Origin: Norana najaformis
Taxonomy: Eukaryota > Annelida > Clitellata > Crassiclitellata > Hormogastridae
Assembly: GCA_964023275.1 (NCBI GenBank)
Contig: OZ029919.1
Location: 5,003,367 to 5,067,366 of the forward strand
Direction: 5' to 3'
Length of the DNA: 64,000 nucleotides
Numbering within the stretch: position 1 is the stretch's first letter; each line of letters starts with the position of its first letter. The notes beneath the pieces are model-generated. The model saw nothing but the letters and a program-made list of their open reading frames with translations. It made no database searches and was not told where the DNA came from. Below, in pieces: positions 21,853 to 33,900 of the stretch. Position numbers and translations under genes: made by a program.

Positions 21853-22260
21853 ATGGCTCCGATCCATGAATCTATAGAATCAGATGACAAAGGCTTGCTG
21901 ACCCCATCCTTTATGATTGAGTCCGTTAAAGAATAAATAATTGAGCCGGAATTTAAGTCGGCTTATTGGATCTTGTGCCACCATTTCTTTGTGGTTTTGG
22001 ATGTCAGTGTCGATGGCTTTATTTAAGAAGGTGAATACTCCAGATCACTAGTTGAAGTCGGTCCCGATGATAAGTATTAGTATTTTACAAAAATCTTTTG
22101 AGTTCATGGATCTCAAACAAGATGGGAAACTTAGCTATGAGGAGTTTTCCGATGCCTCATTTGAGTTGTTGTGGGGTCCTCCCGTCTACGTGATAAAATT
22201 CTTGTCTTATGCCGTTGCGTTTTGGTATTTGATTTGGTGCAGTTCTTCTCGACGTGGATA
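21853..22260 (+). pseudogene. Broken plus-strand EF-hand paralogue (copy 3)
   Basis: The reading starts MAPIHESIESDDKGLLTPS and ends at TAA after 27 codons (VKE then stop). The next EF-hand reads VLDVSVDGFI then a stop and EGEYSRS. A later frame (22085-22180) holds FMDLKQDGKLSYEEFSDASF, a complete EF-hand 4 loop. Because the last loop is intact while earlier parts carry stops, this copy decayed piece by piece. It is the best template for inferring the ancestor of this second EF-hand type. Confidence 0.7.
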
Positions 22261-22299
22261 AAGATACCAGTCCCGGCGATCTCGTTGCTCCACGTTGAA

Positions 22300-23750
22300 T
22301 TTCTGTCTAGGTGTGGCATTCAGAGCTTGCTTTTAAACCTAATTAACTTAAAAACTAGTGGTCAGTTTATTACCGCAGTTGTTGATGTCGTTTATGTTAT
22401 AAGATGATGCACTTCATTCTATTGACAATGGCCTGTCGGCAGTGAGAATATAAAACCAATCTTTATCTGTGAAACAGATGAGCGACACGGAGCAGCAAAA
22501 TAGAGAACATAACAAGGATCATAATTTGTTGAATCACAAAGCGCCTAGTAACTGTGGTGACAGTCCGTAGATGGTGTTACCCAATGGATTCAGTTTCTCA
22601 TTTGGAGAAATATTAAACTGTATGATTACTAATTTTGCATTATTTTAAAGAGTTAGTTAAATCGAAGACCTTGTGTCCTGCCTGCATTAACCAGGTTAAT
22701 TATTGGTCTTATTGGACTTGTCCTTCGCTCTCACCTGAAAAGTTACCTCTTTCAATCTCCTTATTGTTCTTAATCCTTCATATAACTCGGCTTCAAGTGC
22801 ACTTCTGAGCTTTGAAAGGAGGGCAATAACAATTTTTAGTCTTATTCTGTTGTATTATTGAATATTGGTCTCATTTGGGTCCTATTTTGGCATGCTAGCA
22901 GGGTTGCATGAACAGGTACTGATCTCTGGACGATCGGTGGTAGAAGTAGTAAAGGTTAGGGCCAACTTGAATTTTACCCTTTCACCATTCCATCTAAAAC
23001 ACCAGATCTACAGACTATATTCTGTATAGGTTTTAGGACAGTGGAATCAAAGGTGAAGTTTCTGGTCACAGGTCACTGGTGAGGGTCGAAGCAGTAGCGG
23101 ATTTAGCTATAGGCGTGAGGGGGCGGTTCGCCCCTTCCGCGCCCCGCTTGGTTATATGCCGGCGCCCCTCAGACCAGATCCGTGCATGATGGACTGCTAG
23201 AATGTGGCGCCACTTATAAAATGCTCTCGCCCCCTCACGCAAGCAATCCTGGAGCCGCCACTTGGTCTAAGGGCCTTGAATCCAAAAGTGAAATTTTTAT
23301 TTGACACTGAAATATTAGTTGAGTGTTTTTACTCGACACATCCTGATGCCTAACAGTATTATTTCTTGCCCTCTGATTCTGCATGTGGAGTGAGTGCAAT
23401 AAAAATAGCGCATATACACATAGTGTACAAAATAAAAGCAATATATTGTATTAAATTGTTTCCATTTTTCTAATTCATATCTCATAAGGTGTAGCATTTA
23501 ATGAGACATAAACTTCTAACTAATTTCAGTAAAACTCAAAGTACTAAGTCTTCGTAGCAATGAATGAAACTAAAAAACCGCCGAGGCCTCAAAATAGATC
23601 AAATAAGTATCAGGCGCCACTTGTTTTCAAACTATTTAAAGAACATTCAGTGAATACTTATTAAAATTCGCATTTAGAAGAAACAAAACTTCCACCTATT
23701 ATTATACGACACATTTTGTCAGAAGATTTGACTTCTTTGATTATTAGGCA
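22300..23750. repeat. Array spacer with inserted MITE
   Basis: This is the 3' spacer of EF-hand copy D. It matches 8500-9580 and 15890-17400 but holds a 172-base hAT-like MITE (listed separately). A stretch at about 22690-22850 (CCAGGTTAATTATTGGTC... to GTCTTATTCTG) is not found in the other units and may be another insertion. No gene is supported. Confidence 0.55.
23092..23263 (+). mobile_element. hAT-like MITE (copy 1), 172 bp
   Basis: The ends read CAGTAGCGGATTTAG and CTGGAGCCGCCACTT, short imperfect inverted repeats of the CAGTGGCGGAT type known from hAT elements. The flanks are GGTCGAAG (23084-23091) and GGTCTAAG (23264-23271), an 8-base target-site duplication with one mismatch, the length typical of hAT. 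The related units at about 8935, 16155 and 16795 read GGTCGAAG or GGTTGAAG straight through without the insert. A second copy of the element lies at 48285-48448. Confidence 0.9.
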
Positions 23751-23751
23751 G

Positions 23752-24509
23752 TTACTCCAAGTATCCAAAGAAGAATTGATATGGGCTTTTCTCATCTTCG
23801 GACAAAAAGAAATCAAGAAAGGCCGTAGTGAACTCATCGAAGCTCACCTTTCCATCGTGATTGGTATCCATAGCATCAAATGCTATCGTTGCAAAGTTGG
23901 CAACGTTAGTTACGCCAATGCTTTCATATAACCTTCGGTGTTCGTCTTTTTGCAGAAAGCCATCTTCGTTCGTGTCTAAAGCTTCCGCCAAGCTCCGACA
24001 TATTTCAATAAGATTGGTCTTGAATTTCTTATTATTTCGTTGGGTTTTGACGGATTCAATAAACACCAACTCGGTCACCGAATTCTTGCCAGTTTCGGCC
24101 AAATGACTAAAATTTTGCCATAGCTACAACGAAATAAATCTTCACACAACTGGCATTCACTAATTAAAGTAGTAGGCTTATTATTTGCAACTTAAATTTA
24201 TCCAGTCTGTGATAATCAGTTATAACGGTGTAAACTTGTGAATAATGATCTGTTTGCAAGTGATGAGTTACGTTACGCTTACAATAATGAGCATTACTCT
24301 AAAAACCAATTTATTTGTCGATATCTGTTTCTTATTCTTACGTCGTTTAAGCTTTTCCGGATCCTTTCTTGTCGTGCGGAATCCAGTTTCTCATTCACAA
24401 AAAATCGTTCACCGAACAAGTCGAAGTCCTTCTTTGTTACTACGCCGTCACCAATGATGTCCATTACATGAAAAAACCTCTTCATTTTCTTCACCCAAAA
24501 CTCAGACAT
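23752..24509 (-). CDS. EF-hand protein, sarcoplasmic / coelenterazine-binding type (copy D)
   Basis: Exon 1 is 24342-24509 (donor GTAAGA) and exon 2 is 23752-24123 (acceptor TTGTAG), giving 179 residues. Loops 3 (DTNEDGFLQKDE) and 4 (DTNHDGKVSFDE) are complete. Loop 1 reads DIIGDGVVTKKD: the third loop position, a calcium ligand D in copies A, B and C, is isoleucine here. The first site should therefore bind calcium weakly or not at all. The start and the MSEFW signature are conserved. This is the most diverged complete copy. Confidence 0.88.
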
Positions 24510-24514
24510 GTTGA

Positions 24515-27500
24515 CGAGGCGTTGACGATAGGGCGTCGAGTTTATACTGGAATCAACGATGTGCGATTTTTTATTTGCTGGTAGATAAAGATATTTATTT
24601 GCAATTTATTTTTGACATTTATAGAAGCCATAAGTTTGTTGAGGTTGCTGCAGCGAGGCATGACGCTTAAATCGTCTAGGAGTAAAATCTCTCCAAGGCT
24701 GGTTTTTTGGGGATTATTCTAGATAAACTACGACTCAAGGCATCCAAGTTTCATTTTAAACCCATCTTACAGCAACTTTTTCTGGTAAGTCATATTGTTA
24801 GTCAACTTATGCTGCTTCCCCTGTACCTGTTGCCGGTCTCTCATAAAATTCAAAAACTCAATATGTTTGTATTGTGTGGTAAAACACGTAATGTAACGCC
24901 TTTTTATTACCTCTAAAAGCTCTGCAAATATGTCTATCTAACTATTCTAAACAGTTGCATTTTAAAGTTGTTTCAACACGTTTGCCGAACAGAGGCTAAT
25001 GGAAGAGAATGTATGTGCGTCGAAAGTCCGTCTAATGAAAAAATTCCAAGATTGGAGAAGGCACGATGGGCTTGAGTTAATGTGCGGAAGCGCGACACTT
25101 GCTTATATCCACAAGCCCCAGAACGCAACAATCACCTACTCGGTTCACCAGAGACTACAACACAAATCTCTCTGATGCAAACCGGAAGAAGCCAACCAAC
25201 GAAACTTGCACAGAAGGATATTTTTAAGCATAAATCTTTTCTCAATTGGAACAAATGGAGGGATTCACTCATATACTTATAGATTAGCCATACCAGTGAA
25301 AATACTGTCCATATTGTTTATAATCCTAAGGAATCTTGTATATCTCTAGAAAAAGAAAAATGATAGATAATAAATAAGGCTAACAGTGAAATTATTATCC
25401 ATGAACGTGTTACAACATCTATGTGACGAACTTACCACGAGCCTTAGTTGCTGATATCTCTCTATGCGAATATGCTCGTCAGGTTTGCCTGTTTATATCG
25501 AAACTCGCAAAACAATAATAAGCGCTATCTCTGACAGCTGCTCTTAATAGCTTATTCTTCACAGGATATCAAAAGCCCTAAAACCTTAACTCCTATCATA
25601 ACGATCTTTCATTACCTGCGGCCACATGCATGATGCTGGTATCATGCATGGTTTATCTCAGCTTTCTAGTGTTTTTTTGGCATGGAGCTCAAATTAATGT
25701 TCCAATAGAAGTACTCTCAAAGAAGACAACAAGTGATTATTCCACAAGACATAGGCAGATAAAGTGATATGATATGATAAACACCTAAAATATGACTTAC
25801 AATCTTACAATTGAAGAGGTCAGTGCAACACTGCTGGTATGTATTCAATTTGTTGATATTTATGCGATATGCGGTTGCGGTATAAGGAGATTGCAGTTTG
25901 ACGTCATAAATTAATGAGGTATTAATTCTCTAAAATTAAACAGCTGTGTGTTATGCATGCCAGACTCGATCCATAAGACGCATACCTCGTTGCTAAACCT
26001 AGTGTATCGCAAAGAATACTTCGAGTTAAGTATACTCAGATATCAGAAGAATCGCACAACTATAGAATTCCTTTATTTACAATAATGTAAAAATAGTTGA
26101 CACATGGGTGATTCGTTCATTTTGGAATGAAGTCACGCTTTGATCCAGTTTAGATTAGATTAGGATTAACAATTGTCACTACAGATCAAACAATTCAATC
26201 GCGTTGCTGAAATTTATGTAAGCCTATGCGGTTTGTTAAAGAATATATACTACAGGTTTTTACTTTGTAAGTATCAATAATAGCTCGATTTTTAAAATAA
26301 CTTGGTCGTAGGCAGAAAGAACATTTTATCCAAGTAGTCTTTCTGCTAACAGGTTAGCGGACAGACTGATTTTCAACAGAACATCCCTAAATTATCAGCT
26401 CGGAATATTGGACTTTTGGCCTACCATAGTTAGAGTCTTGTAGAAACACTTGAGTCTTGGTCACAACGGTTTATGCAGACATTTACAAGGCGTTCAATTA
26501 AGTACCGCCTTAAAAGAAAGAATCTGAAGAAATGACTGATCGATATTGTGACTCTGGAAAGACTGATGCCGCTCAAAGAAAAAGTTCAAAAGCATTTTTT
26601 GACGCAAGTTATTTTAATAATACTTTTTCTTAAGCTTGTGGTTATCTATTTATGGCACAGACTTTGAATAGCTTTAATTTTTGTATTGGACATATTTAGG
26701 TAGTTGAAGCGTTCGATCTGTTTCCAAAATTCAACCTTAGATGTGTTTAAGAACTCGCTCGGGGGTCGGTGTTTACCTCTCTGACAACCATCTAAGGCTG
26801 ATTGCCTGGCTGCATATGTGGACGACAGTCGTGCTTGAAGAGCATAAATACATAATACATACAAGAACATGGACTGTGATCGTTTACGGTGTTAAAGCCA
26901 TGAAACCCGAACAAATGCTTAATTTTACATCGACTTTTGTCTTATCGATCTTTCGTTACAGGCACCCAAGGATCAGGAATTATGTGTGGTTCTTGCGACC
27001 TCTGTTGGAGACGCAAACCTTTGCGTCTGTTGCTGTCTTTCTAATGTTTTCTTTTTAAATCCTGAGGGTTCATGTATACCTCGGGTAAAAAGTACTACTT
27101 ATAATTAAACTAAGCATGATATCAACGAGCAGTAGCCATTCCAGAGGAACTTTGTAATCCTGAGGGTACCTCGGGGAAAAATCACAATATCAATAATAAA
27201 TAATAATAACGAAGAAATTATGACCCATGAAACTGTTGCAACACGTCCATGACCAACTTACCGCAAACCTTAATTGCTGGCGTCTCTCTATGCGAATATG
27301 CTCGTCAGGTTTGCCTTTTATACCGACATCGCAGAACAAAAACCAAATTTGATCCGAATAACCGCTATCTTATACCTAACACACATGAATATTAATCATA
27401 GTCTCTTGTCTGGTCGGTTCATTTAGACTAATGCAGCAAGGATCACATCGTTTGAGCGAATATTCATCTGAGGCTTATGTGGAAGTGCAGTCTTAGCCAT

Positions 27501-27720
27501 ACGATGATGACTAAATTTGTGTAAAACTCATGTGAACCTTAGGGCCAAATGTTTCTGCGCCGTAGTTGCAGACATTACATTCGATATTCAATCCGTTTAA
27601 GCAACGTATTATGCAGATTCAATCTCTTGTGATCTTTTGAGCCGAGGTCGTCTCTAGTTAAAAAAGCTTCAAGTCAATAGTTATGCCATGTAAGCACCGC
27701 AATCAAATACAAATTCATAA
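24515..27720. repeat. Decayed array spacer with retroelement debris
   Basis: The first kilobase is the diverged upstream block of copy D. 25400-25900 and 27100-27400 repeat the 'GACCAACTTACC' block, and 25790-26390 repeats the 12360-13000 block in weaker form. The stretch 27560-27660 matches 50-180 of the window (ATTCAATCYGTTTAAGCAAC and an ATCTTTTGAGCCGAGGTCGTCTC-like end). No intact EF-hand gene is found in this last unit. Confidence 0.5.
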
Positions 27721-27737
27721 TTTCCATAAAAGCTTGG

Positions 27738-27880
27738 GTGATTATTAGTAGTACTACTACTACCACTTCTACCACTACAACAAGAACTACTACTACTAAT
27801 AATAATAATTATTATTATTATAGTTGTAGTAATAATAATTATAATAATATTAATAATAATGAAAATAAGAATAATAATAA
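27738..27880. repeat. (ACT)n/(AAT)n microsatellite
   Basis: Trinucleotide runs that read open in several frames as poly-T/poly-N or poly-I/poly-S. These frames are repeat artefacts and not genes. Confidence 0.85.
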
Positions 27881-28144
27881 CAATAGCAAAATTAAAAGAC
27901 TCTCGGAGGCCATAAAGGAACAAGTTATCACTTCCAACGTTTTGCTATTGCTGCAATTCAGCGCTTTAATGCCGTTGCCTTTCATTGCACTTTTGCTATC
28001 GCAGCACTGAACGAGTAGCAGCCCCAGGTGATTTTTCATTTTCTCCGGACTTTTTTAATTCCTGAGGATCATAGTTTTCTACCTCTGGGCTACAAATCTA
28101 GAAATAGGTAAAAAATAGGCCTAATAGACTCTAGGAGACCAAAT

Positions 28145-28720
28145 TAATAGTAGTAGTGGTAGTAGTGGTAGTAGTAGTAGTAGTAGTAATAATAATAATA
28201 AGAAGAAGAAGAAGAAAAAGAAGAAAAAGAAGAAGGAAAAGAAGAAGATGATGATGATGAAGAAGAAGAAGAAGAAGCACAACTTCAACGAAGACAAGCT
28301 ATCCCAAAGAAAATGCTGTCCATAATTCTGAAAGATGCCATATATCTCGAAGGAAAATTATGATGACAAATAATAAATAATAATATTTATAAACTTATTT
28401 TCCATAAGCGTGTTACAACATATCTGTGACCAACTTACCACTAGCTTCAATTGCTCGCGTCTCTATGCGAATATATGGTTGATCTCTTTATACCGAACCT
28501 CGCAAGACAAAACTTCAATTTTCGATCCCAGTAACCGCTATCTTTGACAGCTGCACTTGAAAACTTGCTCTTCACAGGATATTAAAGCCATGAAGCCTGA
28601 ATAAATGCTTAATTTTACATCGACTTTTGTCTTATCGATCTTTCATTACATGCACCCAGTTGCGGGAACCAGGTATGGCTCTTAACAACCTCTGTTGCTG
28701 ACGTAATCCTTTACGTCTGT
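28145..28720. repeat. (AGT)n/(AAG)n microsatellite and last array retroelement blocks
   Basis: AGT then AAG/ATG runs at 28145-28280 are followed by ACAACTTCAACGAAGACAAG and the last 'GACCAACTTACCACTAGC' block at about 28430. The array signature ends near 28.8 kb. Confidence 0.65.
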
Positions 28721-28959
28721 TGTGGACTTTCCAATGTTAATTTCGGCATGCAGATGAATTAGTATTCGAACTAAAGTATTTGTCAAAGACGATAATGAGT
28801 AATTTTTCCATAACGTAGATATCTTTGTCACCAGTTCCGACTGCTTCCTGGGTGCAGGTGATGATGATATTGCTGCTCTACTTCTGGGTGACCTGTCGGT
28901 CGAATCTGACATACCAAGCACGTACGGGTGAAAGTCACAAATCAGCGGTCACAAGCGAC

Positions 28960-30925
28960 AGCCATTAGAGGGCGGGTTTAATTTCAACTCTTTCATCTCA
29001 CATCCAAACGAGGATCACGTTAACTTCACCGATCAAAAATCACTGAAAAAAGAGGATGGGTTTAACTCCATCCCCAAAACAAGAACAAGTTTAACAACAC
29101 TTCAAACGAGTCACTTTTAGCACACGGATGACATTTCAACTCCAAACGAGAGTAGGTTTAACTTGTGCGCTCACGTTTCAGCTTCTTGGTAGCGCGAGAT
29201 TAATGGTAATTTTTACCAGCGTTTCAGGCCTATTTTCAATAAGTAATTTGAAGACTATCCCCTTAGCGATGTTTTTCACAATTGAGGTTCGTCTTTAATT
29301 ATGCCTGGGTGTCCTAAAACTGCTATTATTTGCTCGCTATTGTCTTTTGCCGTTGCCCGCTCGAACCTGTCGACTTCTCTGCTGCTCAATTATTAACTGC
29401 CTTACGCTTTGGCTAACGAGCCATGGCTCCGTTTTTCGAGAGCTGTGCTACCGTATTTCGCTGGAACTGCGCCAATCAATTGATGGCGTGTCGTGTAGCC
29501 TGATATGAGTGCAAGAAAATAGCCTGCCAAGAATCTATGTTAGCTCCAGACAAGCACCTGTTTGCTGAGTTGCTATACGATGACGTAGTTGGTGTCCATG
29601 GCAACCTTTGGCCTCGTTCCATCGTTATGCGCATACAACTTGCTATTAAGACACAGTTTTGACATAGACAGTCTTATACGCACCCAGCAATGGAATCATC
29701 TACGACCATATGAGCAAGCGGTAGCAGTGGGCGCTTCATATTGTGACTTATGAAAACCGATGAATGAATAAATGCGGAAACGGTCAACGCCATCTGCTTG
29801 AATTATTTGAACAGGAAACCCAACAGTCAGTGGGTCCAAGTGAGTCTTCGTATCGGGGTCGCCTAAATTGTTGAAAACTAGTCTCTAAAGACCCAGATAA
29901 ACCTGGAAAGATCGTTAGTGATAAAATTCTATAGGTAGTTTTCTAGTCCAGTGCTCACCGCACAGAGAAAGTTTATACGAATTCATGATTTTCAAAGAAC
30001 CTTATGGATTTTTCGATTTGTATCATCAACAGTGCTAAAAGCGTTTTCAGCAGATAGTCCACATTGTCCGTAGCGTTTCATCGCCCACGAAATCAGATTT
30101 TGGCGTGGACATTCATAAACCAAGAACATCACTGACTTCAAGCACGAGACTCACGAAGCTTCGTGAATTCTTCTGAAGGAAACGAAATAGAGTTACAAGA
30201 TCCAACACCGCATTTCTACGTAGTGCGTCATTCAGTTACACCAACACAGGTGTAATCAAGTACTTCAGTACAATATTACATCGTAAATCGGTAAACCAAT
30301 CCAAATGCCTAAAATATTGATCATCGGTGCTATCTTTGAAGGTTTTGGGGCCAGAAATGGCGTTTGTAAAGACATTGAAAATCAAATAAGCAGAACTGCC
30401 ACAGTTTATTGGATACTCAACTTCAGTTAATATTGCACACAGCTTTGAATATTGAAACTGATAAATATTTGTGTAGCAAACAATTCCACAAACAAGCGCA
30501 CTATTGAATAAATGAAGATCTGCATCTGAAGTAGTTTAAACAGTATCCAGTCCATACTAAGACATCGTTAGAAGTAATAACAGAAATATTCGTTGTTCCA
30601 AAAAGTGAAATCGTTAAAAACTGAATCATGTATCCTAACTGAAACATAGGTAGAAGCAGTTAATATAAATATTCCTGGCTTCTTGACTGAAATCAGTGTG
30701 ACCTAATTCTTTTGCAGCTAAAAACTGTTGAAGGAGGTGGATAGAAATGTTTCTGGATCCATAACTGAAATTGTTACAACTGAAACTTCGTTGCAGAAGG
30801 TATATTTCAGAAATATTTCTAGATCCACAGCTGAAATTGTTTAAGCTTAAAGAACGATAAAGAAAGGGTGGATAGAAATACTTCTTGGTCTATAACAGAA
30901 TATTTCCGGAGAGTAACACAGACAT
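28960..30925. other. Intergenic region upstream of the doublecortin gene
   Basis: Almost 2 kb without a supported gene. 30720-30910 holds degenerate repeats of the type GAAATRTTTCTRGATCCAYARCTGAAATTGTT in two or three copies ending just before the start codon. The proximal 5' leader and promoter of the doublecortin gene should lie here, but no TATA box or initiator is convincing. 29000-29180 also has weak internal repeats. Confidence 0.4.
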
Positions 30926-33900
30926 ATGGCGTCGTTTGATACGGAACCAGCGAAGCGAGTGAAGATCTTCATGAACGGAGACAGTCGATTTCTTGGCAAA
31001 GACATTGTCTTTAACCGCAGAGCAGTCAGGACGTGGGACTCGTTCCTTCAAAACGTTACTCGGGACCTAGGAAACCGAGAGGCGATTCGGGGCATCTGTA
31101 CTCCCATTGGGGGAACTCGGATTCGAAGTCTGGAAGAACTACAAGATCGCTGCAACTACGTCGCTGTGGGAAACGGGACTTTCAAGAAAATTGGGTGAGT
31201 CGAAAGAAATGTCGTATTGTATTATAGGCTTCTAAAAATGTTATATTTTACCCGATGTAGAAAACTTTTGTCTTATGCTCTCGATCTTCTAAAACAATTA
31301 ACGGGCTTGTTTTTGTTTTGTTCTTGTTGCTGTTCCAATTCTTCTTGTTCTTGTTCTTTTTGTTCTTTCATCTTATCCTCCTCGTTATTATTAATGCTAC
31401 TACTTTTGTTATCATCATCATCATATCAGGTGTATACATTTCCGTATATCTTTCAATACTTTCAGTTATTTGAACTTACAGCACAGACAGCTGCCCAAAT
31501 TCTCCTGGTCTCCAAGACAACCTGTTAAGCAATACAACGAAAATGTGAGTCGAACTGCATTTCAAAGATATTTCAAAACTTAGAACTGCGTTTCCATAAT
31601 TGGAATCACTGAGCTATTGAGGCGGGATAGTGACCAACATTAAATATCAAAGTCTCAGAAGGTTGCTTCTTGTAAGTTTGAGCCAGTTAGACTTTAAAAG
31701 TCACATATATGTATGTGAGTATATATGTATGCATGCATGCATGCAAGTATGCATGTATGTATGTATGTATACATGTATGTTTGTATGCCTGTATGTATAT
31801 GTGTATTAATGTATGTATATATATGTATGTATGTATGCATGATAATGTCAAAAATGTTCTCATTGTTCTTGTTATTCAATGTTATCATTATCGTTATCGT
31901 TTCATTATCATTATCTTTTCTTGTCAATTTCGCTTTTGTTATCGTTATCACTCTTATTATCGTTATCGTTATCATTATCGTTTTCATTATCTTTAACGTT
32001 ATCGTGATCATTTGCAATTTCGTTATCGTTATCATAATTCCTATTGTGATTATTGTTGCTGATGCTGTTATTGTATATCATAGGTGAAATACATTGATAA
32101 AAGTCGAAATCATATTCAAGGCAGAATACGAGATATTCCAATTGATGCCATTCACATCTTGTAAGGATTTCTTTACCTAATTACGTTTTGTGTTACTCTA
32201 TTCAAATAGTTGTAAATGAAAAGTGCTATTTGGAAAGCCACGCTAATATGAATTGCACTTGAGTAACATAGTGGCTTAGATTTGCCACTGTAGGATCACT
32301 TATGAGAACCTAAAGATTGCTGGATGTTATTCCTGTTAAGAGCACCGTACAACAGTTGATGTTTTCTCCAACGTGTCACTTAAGATCTCGTGTGTTAACT
32401 GTATAAGCCATGAAAATTTGCAAATAACGTATTTCAACAAATCTGTTTCACCACCACCCACCCCCTCAGCGAACTCAGCTATGAATTGAGTATCTGAACG
32501 CAGCAACTGTGTGCTGCTGGTACGACTAACACAAGGGCGAAGAACAGGACTGGCAACGAGCCATTACTTCTTCAAACAAAGAACACAAAGTCAATAACCC
32601 TGCATACCATCATTGCCTTTCTGCAGACGCTTAAGAGACTGCGTTTCTTCCCTTCTTCTTCTGTAAAGTTAAACAGGGAAAGGTAAAGCTCTGTAGAAGC
32701 TCCTCAGAAGCGTGGATCCAAGGTCGAAGGTCCATTTGGCACAAGCGACCACAGATATCCAGCCACAAAATACTCAAGTCACCTGTTGATTGCAACATGG
32801 TTATCGTTGCCAGCGCGTTTGTAAGGTATTTAAAAGGAGCTACATTAATTGCACACACATACACACATATGTAGATACATACAAACATACATACATACAT
32901 ACATACATACATACACACATACATACATACACACATACATGACGCTGTATTTTTGTCGCGAAGCGTTTATGCCAACGGTCAGCCTATGGAACCGGCTCGA
33001 CGGGTGAATATCCCTCGCCGAGTGATGTGTAACTGGGAAGCGGTCCTTGAAGAGGTCAGTCGACGAGTTCCTCTTATTGGAACACCGACAAAGAGGTATG
33101 TAGACGACTCACTTGTGATTGTAATCAAAAATTTATGTATTCCCATTTCAGTTGAAACTCCAGATCTGGCAGCACGACCCATGATCGAACAGAATGGTTT
33201 TCAAGCGCTTTCGGAAAGGAGGCAAAGAGTACTAATATCAACATCGTCATAGCTGCTATAGCGCACTTTATTTACCGAAACTTACTTGTGAGTGGTGTCA
33301 GGATATTTTTGAGAGGTCATGTGTATCTGCTTACTTCTCACTGTAGCTGCAGGCTGCATGAAAATATCTGAGTAGCATTTGTGGAAAACTGTGACTGTAT
33401 TGTGAATGTGGTCATTGTCTTAAGCATGCGACTGCCTCTTCACTGACTGCTGTAGTTTGTACACGGTGGAGGGATTGCTAATTAACCATCCGCAGTTCCT
33501 GGAAAATGGCTCATATTACGTGGCTGTCGGAACAGAATACGGTGGGTTCAAAAAGGCCAGCTATGGAGTATCTCAGAGACCGACGTTCCAGATCCCTGGA
33601 AAGCTCGATCATAGGTAACCAATTCCACACAAAGGCTTTGTCTTATGTTGTCTTCTCAACAAGACTTTCACTAATCAGAAACCCATATAATCTTAGATTG
33701 ATGCTTGTGTCATATATACTCTGATAATGACAACGTTGATGATGCTGCTGCTGCTGCTGCTGCTGATGGTGGTTGTGGTGATCAGGTGGTGTTAGTGATG
33801 ATAGTTAGTTGGTTGTGGTGATGGCGACTACGACGACGATGCTGCTGCTACTTCTGCTTCTGCTACAATTATAAAAGCAATATAATTTGAATTGATTTTT

